A stretch of DNA of 64,000 nt from Kappaphycus alvarezii (GCA_002205965.3 NADL03000699.1:2542001-2606000); one strand, 5' to 3'; counted from the first letter of the stretch, positions 12,858 to 23,955 are shown. Made by a program: numbers and translations. The notes: generated by a model from the sequence alone, not told the origin.

Positions 12858-15247
12858 CATGATTTAATTACTTCCCCTGCAAACGACTGTTCTCCTACTA
12901 ATTGTGCTATAGTTGCTTTTTTGTGTGCTCTGTGTGCTTTTCGCTTCGTGTGCTCTTGCTCCGTGGTCGCTGCACTTGCGTGGGTGCTGTGAAGGGGGTC
13001 AGTTCGCTCGTGCAGAGGCTGATGTTATTCGGGTAGGGGAGCTACTTGAGATGTATCTGCTGTAAGCTTTAGTGCATTGCAGCGGCTGATTTCAAACTAG
13101 CAATGTCTGCATCTGCATCTGGAGAGACTGGGTTCTGTACTCCTCCCGGCTCAAATGTCAGCTCAAATCAAAGTCCTTCGGCTGGTTTCGGATCCAAACC
13201 CAGATACTTTTATATCCCTAGCCTGCAGCCGCGCATTGAAGCGTACCAAATATTGCTGGATTTTTTACACATTAACTGGCCAAAATGTTAATGCCGAAAT
13301 TTCTGGATGAGCTCAAAAGTATGGTTGACGTCGAAACGATTCTGGAAACGCCTCCAGTGCTGGAGTTTACATTGTATCGGCTGCTGCGGGCAAAGGGGTT
13401 AAAACGGAGGACTGATTTATTGGCCAGCCATTCAAGTCAATTCTCGCCGATATCGTCTATTGCAAAGAGTATGTGGACTATTTGGCCGCCAACATGTCGG
13501 TGGCACTTGAAAGCAGGCTTTCAGTGTGGATTCCCGAAATCAATGTCACTACTGACGATCCAAAAAAGGTTGTTTGAAATTCCTGCCTCCAAGACAGTTT
13601 TGGACACTTCATGAGAGCCCTTGTTACACCGATTCCTACGAGGAATCCTCAAGAAGTGCATTCGTGAATGGGTGATCTCGTCAAATACTACAGTACACGA
13701 AACGCCTGATACTCCGGTAGAACATCGGACAATCGAATCTCGGCTATGCAACATAATTCATACGAAAATCAAGCGCACATATGAAATCGCACTGCCTATC
13801 GAGCCTTGAAAGCGCTAATTAACATAATGGAATCGCATATTCTCGCGACTTATTTATATTTCAGTGAGATTTTCGATAAGGTTCCACCTCTGGAGCTTGT
13901 ATTTGAATAGTTGTACACATAAGATCGCGATCATTCAACATTGGAAGTTTTGCGTCGCTATTTTAGACAGTTGAAAATCACATCTTTCAGATGTTCTCAT
14001 ACGAGTTGGTGAAAGGCAATAAAATTGCGTTATGAGAGAGCAGTGATGGTACAGCCTGAACTGGATCCAATCCATCAGCATCCAGTGCATCTTACTGAAG
14101 TCATTGAGTCAATCATAAGAGATCAGCCATTATACATGTTTGTCCAGATGTCCAACTCAACAGGTGACGCTCATTCATACTTTCAGGATTGCTCGCATAC
14201 CATATCTAAACACAAGGACATGAAAAAATAGCTGTTAGGTATTTGACTGTCAAGCACCGCTTGGCGGGGCTTCTAAGTCAGGGCATGACGCCTATTCTTA
14301 AACAGAGCCTTGCAAAAGCATCAGAACCGCCTTCTCATACAAAAGAGGAAATGAAGTTACACACCCCGTGTTTATGAAACATCATGTTCCAGTTTCCGCT
14401 CATTCCCTGTAGAAAAGCTCAAAGGGAAAGGGAGAATCTCAAATCTTCGTTCTACTCTCAGGCAGGAAGACGGTATTCTTTCAATAACAAACGTCAGATT
14501 AATATTCAACACAACGGAAGGACCTTATAGGCCATGATGGGATGGTCAATTTGGGTAGAGGTTGTAGATAGAATAGTCACCTCATACGTGACTGCATTGC
14601 CAAAAAAAAAGCGAAGTTTGTTGCATTCTTAGCCAATGAAGTGGGAGATGATGCCTCGGAAATTCCTGTTGGCGGAAAATCTGGACACAGACTGAGATAT
14701 TTCGAATTATGTATTACATAATATGCGTTAAACTGAGCTGAAAGCTACCGAAGAGGTTTAACAACAGGAAAATGTCAAAGACTGTTAACCGAATGAGGCG
14801 ATGTATACACAACTACCCGACATAGCTATCCTTTATGCCTTCATTGGGCAACAATTACAAGCTCACGGCAGTAAAAGAGACTCAAACGATGATAAGGACG
14901 CATTCTAAGGTATAAGTCTGCACAATAGAGTTGTAGATAGTCCATCGGGGCTGCCTTCGTATCTAAAGTCCTGCTAGCTTATTGGCATGGAACCAAAGCT
15001 GAGAACTAGCCCGAACAAATTCGTTGGAATGATAGAAGGCATTTTTCCTTCTTTTTGATCCACTACGGTGAAAATACCCGTACGAGACCTCTACTTGGAC
15101 TTCAAAACGGACATTTGCGTCAAGATGTAACATTCATGTTTGGTTTGCACCAACAAAAACTCCATGGTTGCAGCTCAAATGAGTACCATTGAAATGGATG
15201 AACACTGCAACTAAGTTAGTTGCGGGTGATTAGAAGAATACTCCAAT
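12858..15247. mobile_element. Interior between LTR-like repeats, coding content unrecognised
   Basis: About 2.4 kb lies between the two direct repeats. Two plus-strand frames abut near its start: 13103-13291 (62 codons, Ser-rich N-terminus) and 13285-13614 (109 codons). Later frames are short and broken, and no protease, RT, RNase H or integrase motif can be read on either strand. If the repeats are LTRs, this is either a non-autonomous element with a gag-like remnant or an element decayed beyond visual recognition. Identity is inference from the flanking repeats alone. Confidence 0.4.
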
Positions 15248-15503
15248 GTTATTTCTCGGTTATAGCTACATTATTGAGAGATTTTAAAGGTCAGTTTGAA
15301 TTTTACTTGTTCCTATACGGGCTACTGACAGTGATACCATGACGGAGGCGCATTTCGATTCTTCCACCGTGGAAGATGTCGCCGCCGCTTTTGTAGAGTT
15401 ATTTAGGTATCTCGTTTCTGGAATTCCTCGGTCTTCGTCGCCTGGTTGGATGAGAATTGAATAAAACTGTACCGGTGCAGTCCGTCGGCGCCAGTAACGA
15501 CAA
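15248..15503 (+). repeat. LTR-like direct repeat, copy 2
   Basis: This is the partner of 12606-12857. The two copies differ by many substitutions and a few short indels, so if they are LTRs of one insertion the insertion is old. The 3' end of similarity is at the (G/C)GTAA(T/C)GACA motif near 15490-15503. Confidence 0.7.
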
Positions 15504-15602
15504 GTATTTATGTCAATATGAAAGGCTGATGCCGCGCTACACCTAACCTTTCTTGAAACACGTGTACCTTTTATTCTACATTAAAAGCAACTCCAACGAC
15601 AG

Positions 15603-15870
15603 TACTAACGGTTTTTATACTGATTGACACCGAAATTTCATTCCCACCAATATCAGGGGCCAAGCCAAAATTTGGACAAGAAAATTTAAACTACAGTCGA
15701 ATCTGTTAAACACGTTAACCACTGAGCCATCATGTGCTGAGTTTCTTTGTGCAACTGAGCGGACTACGTCCAACAAAGTGCACTCAGAGGGGATAAACCC
15801 CGCGACCACAGCAGCAACCTAAACTGGGCCCTCAATCTGTTGAAAACTTTAACTACTGAGCGACCACGCG
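15603..15870 (-). repeat. Tandem tRNA-like (SINE-type) repeat
   Basis: On the minus strand two units about 134 bp apart share GCTCAGTRGTTAA followed by TTYAACAGATT. The first part matches a tRNA A-box (TGGCTCAGTGG in the lower copy). The upper copy continues about 60 bases later with GTCGCGGGGTTTATCCCC, which resembles a T-arm/B-box. A third, weaker CCGCTCAGTTG lies between them near 15755. This looks like a tRNA-derived SINE or a duplicated pseudo-tRNA, not a functional tRNA, because a cloverleaf with paired acceptor ends is not evident. Confidence 0.45.
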
Positions 15871-16231
15871 TGGGCTTTACTTGTAAAATGATCGGCCACA
15901 AAATATATATTTCAACAGAATCGGGGCAAAATTGACGCCGAGTCAACGGCGTTTGAACCAGATTCGGTTCAGCCCTCATGTGTATTACTGTATACCTACC
16001 GTTCACTTACTGTACTGCATGCTATTTTTGTAGGGCTGATTCGAATCTAGATAATTTATTATCTCTCCTTCCTCGCCAATCTAAGGCTTACAGCGATATC
16101 CCGGAAAGCCTCCGCGCCCTAGGTACCCGGAATCACCTTGCTCCTGCCCTCTTGGGCCACCGCGCGATAACATCGCTGACTCCATAGTTATCAGCGCCCC
16201 CGCCACCGCGAGCAACGCGGCCGCTATTGAC

Positions 16232-16798
16232 TTGACCGCCCCCGCTTCACCCAGCTCTCATGGAAACACCCGTAGTACCGCAAGCAACTCGTATCCTCCG
16301 TATGCGTCGTCTCGATACAATCAAAAATCTGCCGCTCCTATCCCCTCACCCCAATCGCTAGTTTTATCTTCTGGCATCACTAACCGTCGCTGTAAAGCGC
16401 GGCGGCCCGCTGGCTTCCGGTATAGATACCGACGAGCCCACTGCGTTAAAATGACCACCGAAAGACCCTCCTCTGCGCCACTTTTACGACATTATCTTCA
16501 ACTTTATTCAAGACAACGCATGGAGATTTTTGCTGACACTCTCGAGTTCCCACCTCGCTCACAGGCATTCAATGTCTTTATTGTCAGCCAGTACACCCCG
16601 CGTGGCTTTTCTGAGTTTTGGCCCGGTTTATCTGGTGCAACTATCGGAATCGTAGCCCATGAAACGGACCACTACGTCGCCTTTTGCTCTTCTGTCGAAG
16701 TCAAGTTTCACTATTTCGACCTCGATCCTTCGGCACCCAAACCTATCCCCCCTTTCTACGATGAACTTTCTGTCCCTAAGAATGCATCAATGCATTAA
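16232..16798 (+). CDS. Unassigned ORF, 188 codons
   Basis: This is an uninterrupted frame with a Ser/Thr/Pro-rich first third and a more regular second half. The second half holds MEIFADTLEFPPRSQAFNVF at about residues 97-116, PRGFSEFWPGLSG, and an acidic tail rich in proline. I do not recognise a family, and there is no signal peptide or membrane segment. An inner Met at residue 73 (MTTERPSSAP) could be the true start, leaving about 115 residues. It sits between retroelement debris and a Harbinger remnant, so it may be part of a mobile element rather than a host gene. The frame's length and composition are the only support for coding. Confidence 0.3.
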   Translation: MTAPASPSSHGNTRSTASNSYPPYASSRYNQKSAAPIPSPQSLVLSSGITNRRCKARRPAGFRYRYRRAHCVKMTTERPSSAPLLRHYLQLYSRQRMEIFADTLEFPPRSQAFNVFIVSQYTPRGFSEFWPGLSGATIGIVAHETDHYVAFCSSVEVKFHYFDLDPSAPKPIPPFYDELSVPKNASMH

Positions 16799-17270
16799 TG
16801 AAACGGAGAGCAGTGATTCTTCAGTTGAAATACAGCAGTAGTTCAAAGGACCGACAAGATAGGCTGAAGGTGTTGTTGCTAAAAATATTGCTGCCCCATG
16901 GAGAGATCGTGTTAATCAAAAGAAAGTTGCAACTAAACTAGGTTTAAATACGAAGGGTTTGATGGTTACATTGATTTTACAGTGAAGGGCATAGGAGGAA
17001 GAGCTTCCGCTTACCACAACATTGGTGGTCAAGAACAGGCTCAATACGTTGTACAAAGTGCGTATATTCAAGGAAACGCACTTGGAGGCCGAGAGGAAGT
17101 CGCAGGTGGAGGGATCATGTGCAGTGACCGATGCAAAGGTGTTGATTGGCAGCCTTTGACATGACTTGTTCTCCCTCAAATTCACCTTGCTCGCAACCAC
17201 ACATGCCAGTGTGCACGAGTAACTCAGAACCCCTGTGCTTTAAGACAATTAATCTGTTGACCAAGCGCAC
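16799..17270. other. No gene recognised
   Basis: Short opposing frames (16916-17200 minus and 16982-17164 plus) show no domain. The interval lies just past the C-terminus of the Harbinger transposase remnant and may include its 3' end, but no terminal inverted repeat was recognised. Confidence 0.35.
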
Positions 17271-17273
17271 TCT

Positions 17274-18267
17274 TCAGCCGAACCTGATCATCCACGACTT
17301 CATGTACCGAAGTACAGAATCCCCTGCTGTGGCCACCTGGCTACGAACTTTCCAAATTTTTTGCACAACTTCCCTATCCAGTAGTCCATGAATGCCCCAA
17401 ACACCGCCGTATATGTATTCACCTTTCCACACCCCCACAATCATGTTGTGCATCATGACACAGGCCTATAGAACTAGATTCATATAATCCTTGTACCAGA
17501 GCCCACATTGCTGCTGTAAAATTGAAATCGGGATTTTAGGACTACGAAAAACTGTTCTACACACTTCTGAGCTCCTTCTTGCTGCATACAGAACGCTCTA
17601 CCTTCCATGCTGTTGGGGTCCGACAGGGAGTGAGCCAGATATTCGAAATTCTGGTATATACCATCTGATATCAAACAGTTTTAGTTGAAGACCTCTCCAG
17701 ATATGGCGTAGGAATGCAACGCAGCAAGGCAGCTGTAGTTCTCAATCTTTGAAAAAATGTTTCATTTCAATAATGTTAAGGTGGCTTTCAAATGCCAGGG
17801 AGGCCCTAAAATAAACTCCCTACAGGCAAGTCCAAATCGCACACCACTTCCATCCGAAAGGTAGACTCTTGGTCTTGACCCACTGTGATACCTTTTTCAG
17901 CCTTTGGACAGGCCTTCCATTCCCAGAAGCTGCAGTAAAGGCAACCTATGCATCCAAAGAAACCGACTTTGGCAAATTTCCGTTCGATTGGAAATAGATT
18001 AGTAGCTCCAGGATGTCGGGAGTATTAATTATTGAAACACGACACAACTTCTCGTTCAAATTATTTCAATGATTGAAGAGTATTGGATTCTCCCATACGC
18101 AAATGATCCTCAAGCATGTCAGCCGGGACTTCGTATCTTAATGTATGCATGTCGGCTGTTATTCTTAGCAATGATGCGATGCAGGTTTTCCAGGCCGCAT
18201 CGCTTCTCTCGCCAGCCCTTAAGAAAGAGGGTAACGATTTCTTCTTTTCATTAATGACGTCGAACAA
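17274..18267 (-). pseudogene. Degenerate PIF/Harbinger transposase
   Basis: The minus strand, read from 18267 down, matches the plant-type PIF/Harbinger transposase. RYEVPADMLEDHLRMGES lies at about 18075-18130 (in the family: A[LI]R.L.YG...D...EYLRMGES). The frame 17480-17674 reads EGAQKCVEQFFVVLKSRFQF, the conserved E..RKDVER.FGVL..RF block. Then CVMMHNMIVGVW begins near 17460, matching the family's C[IV]ILHNMIVED. These blocks fall in the right order and spacing, with stops and at least two frame changes between them, and the catalytic acidic residues are not all readable. DDE transposases of this family cut and paste elements with short inverted ends. The copy is inactive. The Myb/SANT-type remnant at 19.7-20.7 kb, upstream on the same strand, probably is its second ORF. 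Confidence 0.75.
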
Positions 18268-19689
18268 TGTGCACGGCAGTCTGTAATGGCGTTCAAAGTC
18301 CGCCTCTGATCATAGAGGGCCAACTTATCCCGATCCATCCACCCTCAGTTCGTTGAGTTCCCGAAATGGTCTTCGTTAAGTTTCTCGTGTGCAGCAGCAT
18401 GGGTGTGTGATTAATTGCCTGTTTGCCTGGTCGCTACCCTCCCAACTAGCAGTTCTAGTGGAGGGTACTGTCAGTACTGTGATTTATAATGCTGTTGACG
18501 GCAGCCAAAACTATCTAATCAGAGTCTTCCTAAAGTACCATGCTGCAGTCCTCCATTAACATAAATACATTCATTTCTTTCTGTTGTTCCACTTTTCCTA
18601 TCACAGTAAGGGTATCACTGGGATGAGAATACTGTTGGAAGCAAGTTAACTAGCAAAAAGTTAGGTATATCTCGAATGCCTGGCGCAGAAAGAAAATATT
18701 TTATTTCTAACGTTTTAGCAATGAAACGCGAGCATTTAAGAGAAAATGTGGCTTCAATGGTGGAGGGAGAAACGGCATTTCTGATGTTCTTCTCAATTTT
18801 TGGGGTCGCAACTTGGATTACGAAGAGGTGTTTGGCGTGTAGAAACGCTGTAGCAGAGTTGTGGAGGACGGAAAGGAAGGGGTGCTCGATTTTGTTTGGT
18901 GCATCGCACGTGGGAGGATCTTTCTTGAAAGTAGCATGACATACCAAGGTCAGGTCGCGACTTAGGTTGAAGAGAGTGGGAGGTAATCTTTATTGGGGAG
19001 AAGAAGGATCAATATCATGGATTTACTATTGCAAAGGTATCTGCAGATAACTGCATGTGCAGTGAATAGCATTGGGAGGCAAAAATATTGCAGTGAAGAG
19101 GCAGGGATATTCAGAGTTCGATCTTGTACCATGGAGACGAGCGAAATGGGAAGCCAGGTAGGCGATCAATGCTTCATCAGGTTCGTACACGCTGGCATGT
19201 GTGGTTGCGCGCAAGGTTCTAGCCTCCACTTGCATCCTCTATCCAAGGTACACTATTACTTTCTTCTAACAGCTCCCAGGCCCACTACCATGGCCTCTGA
19301 ACATTAAGAGCGAGTCAAGGCTTCTGGGCTGTCACTGTTTTTTCAGTCATTATTGCCATTTTCAATGCATCACATCCAAACTCCAGTAATATGACAGCTC
19401 CACTACCTCTATCCCCGCCACGGAGTACCTTCAAATCAAAGAATAGATTGCACAGAAATTCGGTCGTTTCTGATACCTTTAGAACCTTTATCTTTGTCAA
19501 CAGATGTCGCGGTGGAGAAACAAATGATCAAGTCGAGTCCATTTCGGTTATGTGCATCGAAGCCTGTTGTAATGGCAGAAACAAATTAGATATCTCTTTC
19601 ACAATAAATTTGCCATGAAACACTGTTCAAGAGGTGCGTACGAATGATTCTAGACTCTTTCAACCTCTCTGCAGTAAACGTTCCCCTCG
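18268..19689. other. Unassigned segment between the two Harbinger ORFs
   Basis: A minus-strand frame (18615-18947, 110 codons) and an overlapping plus frame (18676-18939, 87 codons) are open but carry no recognised domain. If 17.3-20.7 kb is one Harbinger insertion, this is its internal spacer or a nested insertion. The frames at 18993-19307 and 19315-19618 are likewise featureless. Confidence 0.35.
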
Positions 19690-20725
19690 GACTCAGTTTT
19701 TTTCACTGCAAGTGCTTCCCTCCTTTTTATTGCGAGTTACAGATACGGTACATTTTGACTTGACCGTGAGCTCCTCTTCCATCTCCATGAGAGCTACCTT
19801 TTGCAATTTGCGGGCAAACTCCAATTTGATGCAAGTCGCTGTTCCCTCCATAGAAAACGACTCCATCCAGCTTCTCACTCTACTAAATCGCGCCATGGAC
19901 TGGCGATAGCGGCAACGTCTTTGGCGATTTTATTTCGCCTCTTCCCGATTTTCACTAGCTTGAAAAGTTTCAGTTGAGTTATAGCGGTAATTTCAACGGA
20001 TTTTGCCCGCTCAGCATCTCTTTTGGCTTCCGAAGGACGGCTTGGTTTAACTTCAGGCAGTTTCTTTTGCTCCCTAATTGCAGTAGCACCATTCTCAGCA
20101 TCAGATAGGGTAGAAGCGAAATTATTAGTTCTTCCATATGATGTACTGATTGCAAAAGAATTGATGTTCTTGGCATCTGATTCCTGAGAATCACTGTCGC
20201 AAATATAATTATGATTATTCCTTGCTTGTAGAATTTAAAACTGTATTTATGTGCTCCCATATACTCGTTAAGGGCAGTTACCTATAGCTTTCCATAAATG
20301 ATAACGAATTACGGGAGTACATGAGATCACCGTCTAAAGTTTTGTATATATCTCTAGAACGTGTCTTTTTGGTAAACATAGCTGTAGTTGCATTCAAAAC
20401 TTGCCCATCAGGGGGACTCCCGGTAAAATTCATAGCCATAACGCGCGAACGAGCTCCTTCGGAAATAATACATTATTTCTTAATCTTTTTGTATCTTTCC
20501 AAGAGCGCGGAACCATTCCTTTCATACTGTGGAGAACCTAAACTTCTTTCTTTTGATTATGAAAAAGACCTCTTGACTTCGATTTTCGAAGACAGGCAGC
20601 TTCTGGTGCACCTCTTTGCGGAATTTTTCCGACCCCCTATCGAAAGCTTTACACGGGAGTGCGTTCTCCTCGGATATCCAAGCCTTAATGCTAACGCTGC
20701 CGATTGTTCTTTCGATAAAGTAGAC
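19690..20725 (-). pseudogene. Degenerate Harbinger ORF1-type Myb/SANT DNA-binding protein
   Basis: Translated on the minus strand, the region gives pieces in the order expected for the Myb/SANT-like accessory protein of PIF/Harbinger elements. At about 20600-20700 it reads SEENALPCKAF then FRKEVHQKL, like the helix-rich E-E-x-A-L-x-x-A-[WF] start. At about 20280-20330 it reads SLSFMESYR, like the conserved F.(F/Y)...YR.L segment. At about 19960-20080 there is a basic VKPSRPSEAKRDAERAK tail, like RP.G.KAAK. The frame 19693-19896 adds a charged, coiled-coil-like end (LQKVALMEMEEEL). Stops and frame changes break it. In active elements this partner binds DNA and helps nuclear import of the transposase. 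The plus-strand frame 20321-20734 is its shadow. The assignment is plausible rather than proven. Confidence 0.45.
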
Positions 20726-20734
20726 CTCAGTTGA

Positions 20735-22401
20735 TGAGGCGATATCTGAATTTGGGGGAGGAAGGGAAAGTTGACTTCAGACGGCTTCCTCCGCAGTTTC
20801 CCGTTTCCGTTATCTGAAATGAGTGATATTTTGATGGCTTAGCCACCCCGGCGAGGCGGGAATGTTTTGGTGTCTCTGCTCCATCTGAAGCCCGAGAAAT
20901 GCCTCTGCAAAGTTGCGGCTGTACCATTAAGGTTAGCGTGTTATTCTAGATATGCATTATTGAGTCCTGAAATGAGAGAAAAAGAGGCCTTTCATGTCAT
21001 GGATTCTAGTTGGGTATCAGGCAAGGGCCCTGTTTGGAGGTCAGGTGTCGCACGTTGGGTCGATCTGGGAAAGGCGTGTAAAGAAGGTCGTCCTCCTCGA
21101 TCAGTGTCAGCAATGCTCGGCGTAACCTGCCGCACTCAACCATTGCTGTCTTAGTCACAGCAAGCGAGGGTTCCAAGATGTTGCTGTCCCATTGGCGTTA
21201 CTCAAGGTCGCCCACTTCGAGAGTTCGTCACTATCGTCGTCGCTTTCTGTAAATACCGCGCTTACACTGGCAGTTTTCCAACCCGTTGCGTTCTTGGCTT
21301 GCCGAGATTTCATTGGGGGGATTTTCTTCCGTCCACTTTGCTATACTGTAATGTAGTACGCATCGGTTGCGCCCTTGCCGGGTTGTGTCTGTTTAGCAGG
21401 CCCACGTACATCTTCAAATAAAGGTCTCAGTTCCCCCCCTCGGAGTACTTGAGGGGTTTTCAGTTATTCATGGTGATCGCAGTTTATTGTAGAACAGAAC
21501 AAGAAGTTTAATGCTTTCAGTATCTACTGGGGACTGCGCACGTCCTAACTATACGGCTAAGATCCAACCGGATGTATCTCGTCGTCCATGCGCATCGGGG
21601 CTCGTACAGATACAGATGCTGGTACATATGCCGACACAAGTTTGTTAAACTTCCGGAATTCAGGCAGGTGTGGGTATCATCAGATGATCCGCATCTACGG
21701 ATGGGGACGAAAACCCTGCTAAGACTGCCAAGTTTGGGCTCTTGTGTCTTATTTGAAAAACGATGTCTGGCACCCAAGTGTGGAACCGAGCCCATGCAGC
21801 TCAGAGTGGTTTGCACTTAGAGGCACATGCGACAGGACCGGAGATTGCGAGGTAGGTTGCCGCTAGAGCGACAGGATGATTCAGGAGAGCATGGTCCATT
21901 TCACAGCAACGAAAGTTTCGGCGGCTGCGATACTCAGTGTAGCATGCCTTGTTGCGGCTACTCCGCGGGTCTCGAAGTAACTACCGTAGCTGAGGAACAG
22001 CATACCGGGGGAGCGTTGCTTATCAGTACAACCCCCTGCCTACTGAAACAATAGAAGCGAATTCCTTACAGTAGTCATTACAGACTACACGTACTGCACA
22101 GTACAGTGCATTCTGAAGAGTTTACTTAAGTGAAATCTTGGAAATACACGTACTGACGAGATTGAAATTCATTAGAAAAAATCTGAAAAATCCAGGCATC
22201 AAGAGGATCTCGGTACCGCATGCTAACGCAGCGAGCAGCCTGACCTCTGAGGATCAGGTGTTTTTCAACCCAAAAACCCTTGTCCACCCTCAATTCGAGC
22301 CGTCAGTGGTAGTGTGCAGTGCTGCGGTCACTACCAAACCTTTCTGCACGCACCCATCCTTCCAGTACCGACTAAACCACTCAACTCTGTCTTCTACAAA
22401 C
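20735..22401. other. Intergenic and leader region of the linker gene
   Basis: No recognisable gene is seen. Frames at 20867-21154, 21517-21816 and 21572-21820 are short and lack domains. Near 22070-22115 there is a CGTACTGCACAGTACAGTG palindrome-like stretch of the GTAC type seen elsewhere. The linker reading frame stays open upstream to 22138, which adds 87 codons before the preferred start. Confidence 0.5.
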
Positions 22402-23223
22402 ATGTCTCCATCGCCCGCCTTTGCATCCGGAGTACCTCTATCTACCTCGCTGCGCCAAAATGCGCTACACACCGTGTGCCCGTATCGGCGCCCCTCTGTG
22501 AGCTCGCCCAACGCCATGAGGATGTCCTTCTCCTCCATTGAACAAATTCTTACCCCGTCACCAGTTTCTGTTCCTGGTGACAAATCAGACGTCATCGCGG
22601 CGGTCTACAATCAGGTCCTGGGCAACGCATATCTCATGGAATCAGAACGTGCCGAGCTGTCCGCTGCGGAATCCACGTTTCGTATCACCTCTAATGTGCG
22701 CGATTTTGTCAGAGACATAGCTCTGTCGGATGTGTATAAGTCGCGCTTTTTTGATACTGTGAGTCAGTATCGTTTTATTGAGTTGGCTTTCAAGCATTTG
22801 TTGGGCAGGGCACCGGGCTCGTTGCAGGAGTACAGAGAAGCTATGGCGGTTTATCACTCGGAAGGGTATGATGCTTGCATCATGCATTTTATGGATTCGG
22901 ACGAGTATGTGGCAATGTTTGGCGAAGATACCGTTCCGTATGGCGTGTACATGGGCACATATCCGAGTAATGAACAGTTTAATCGCAGTGTTAGTATGAG
23001 ATTGACGCCGAGCTCTAGTGACAAGGGTCGCTCAGCCATGTTGCAGTATTGTGTGTGCTCGGGCGATTCGCCGAGTTGGTTGAGTATTTCAAAGGCGCTG
23101 CCGCCTGGGACGGAGAGGGGTACCGGTTTTACGGTAGGAAGCCATTGGCAGAGTACTCAAAGGAACAAGAATGCTCCGGTGAGAGTGGGTACCAAAGTGC
23201 CAGGTGGAGTTGTTTTCTACTAG
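22402..23223 (+). CDS. Phycobilisome rod linker polypeptide, plastid-targeted
   Basis: This 273-residue protein is a linker that sits inside phycobiliprotein hexamers and couples them in the rods of the light-harvesting phycobilisome on the stromal face of thylakoids. Residues about 60-180 form one PBS-linker domain, with AAVYNQVLGNAYLMESER, DFVRDIALSDVYKSRFFD, YRFIELAFKHLLGRAP, EGYDACIMHFMDSDEY and FGEDTVPY. The C-terminus (FNRSVSM, TKVPGGVVFY) has no CpcD-type domain, as in some red algal rod linkers. I start at residue 89 of a longer open frame, because MSPSPAFASG followed by a Ser/Arg-rich, acid-poor stretch looks like a red algal transit peptide with an early Phe. The 87 upstream codons (from 22138) look unlike a leader. 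No intron is needed. The exact linker type (phycoerythrin- or phycocyanin-associated) cannot be decided. Confidence 0.93.
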   Translation: MSPSPAFASGVPLSTSLRQNALHTVCPYRRPSVSSPNAMRMSFSSIEQILTPSPVSVPGDKSDVIAAVYNQVLGNAYLMESERAELSAAESTFRITSNVRDFVRDIALSDVYKSRFFDTVSQYRFIELAFKHLLGRAPGSLQEYREAMAVYHSEGYDACIMHFMDSDEYVAMFGEDTVPYGVYMGTYPSNEQFNRSVSMRLTPSSSDKGRSAMLQYCVCSGDSPSWLSISKALPPGTERGTGFTVGSHWQSTQRNKNAPVRVGTKVPGGVVFY

Positions 23224-23244
23224 CTGCGCGTTCACTTGTGCTTG

Positions 23245-23250
23245 AATAAA
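23245..23250 (+). terminator. AATAAA polyadenylation signal after the linker gene
   Basis: AATAAA occurs 22 bases after the linker stop codon and is followed by a T-rich stretch (CAGTTTTTCC). Position and context fit a 3' end signal. No transcript evidence is available. Confidence 0.45.
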
Positions 23251-23625
23251 TCACAGTTTTTCCTATCAAATTGTTTACCGAGTTTTCATCTTCGAAGGGC
23301 CAATCTGCAGGCTCGGTGCGTTGAATCGCTTTCTTCTAAAGGCAAACAGCGACGGAGGTCAGGGGGGGTGATAAACCACCGGAAATGCCTAGCTTGCAAT
23401 TGTACCGACAGATTACCTGCTCGAGCGGTAATTGCCCGGATTCGACGGGATCGACAAGAACAATACCGAGAAAACTGAATGCGTTGTGATGGTAACGATT
23501 GATCACATGTCGTCCTTCTGCGCGGTTCGCAAATTTCTTATTTCTTAGCTCTGAGTATAGAGGCTTGTACTGCAAAGCCTTCATTCACAATGGCATTCAA
23601 TGAGTGGTCCAACGACACTCAATCG

Positions 23626-23955
23626 TTACTGAGTCTTCTTAGTCTCTTCTGGCTCCACTGACGCGTCCGCAGGTGCAGCCGCCACGGGACGCACAGTTGG
23701 TTGCGGACGCACTCTTGAGCTCCCTTCGAATATAAACATTCACAGTTAGTTTACGGTATGCGCGAGAGAACAGGAGATGATACCGGAAAGAGGGCTTCAC
23801 TCACCTTTAGTACCCGCCAGGAAAACCATGAACCAGACTCCGATCGCTACTGTGTGAAGTAGGGTGATTACCATGACTATGATGTGAATGGGCTTTAATT
23901 GCGGGGTGGTCGCAGTTTCGTCGGATGCAGCTACCAATTCCATTTCATCCGCCAT
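23626..23955 (-). CDS. Small single-pass membrane protein, two exons
   Basis: Predicted as complement(join 23626-23723, 23805-23955), 82 residues. Exon 1 starts MADEMELVAASDE and contains one strong membrane helix at residues about 24-46 (IIVMVITLLHTVAIGVWFMV). The frame would stop two codons after a good donor (G|GTGAGT at 23804). Removing an 81-base intron that ends TTCGAAG joins it to SSRVRPQPTVRPVAAAPAD and an acidic/basic tail ending TKKTQ. This tail is low-complexity and soluble-looking, and it ends in a clean TAA. An acidic N-terminus, one helix and a charged C-terminus fit a small organelle or ER membrane protein, but I do not recognise the family. A longer start at 24060 is possible but adds 35 unremarkable residues. 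It is divergent from the next gene, with a 254-base shared promoter. Confidence 0.6.

Noticed and set aside
20321..20734. 137-codon plus-strand frame
   Set aside because: It lies opposite the Myb/SANT-type pieces on the minus strand and has no domain of its own.
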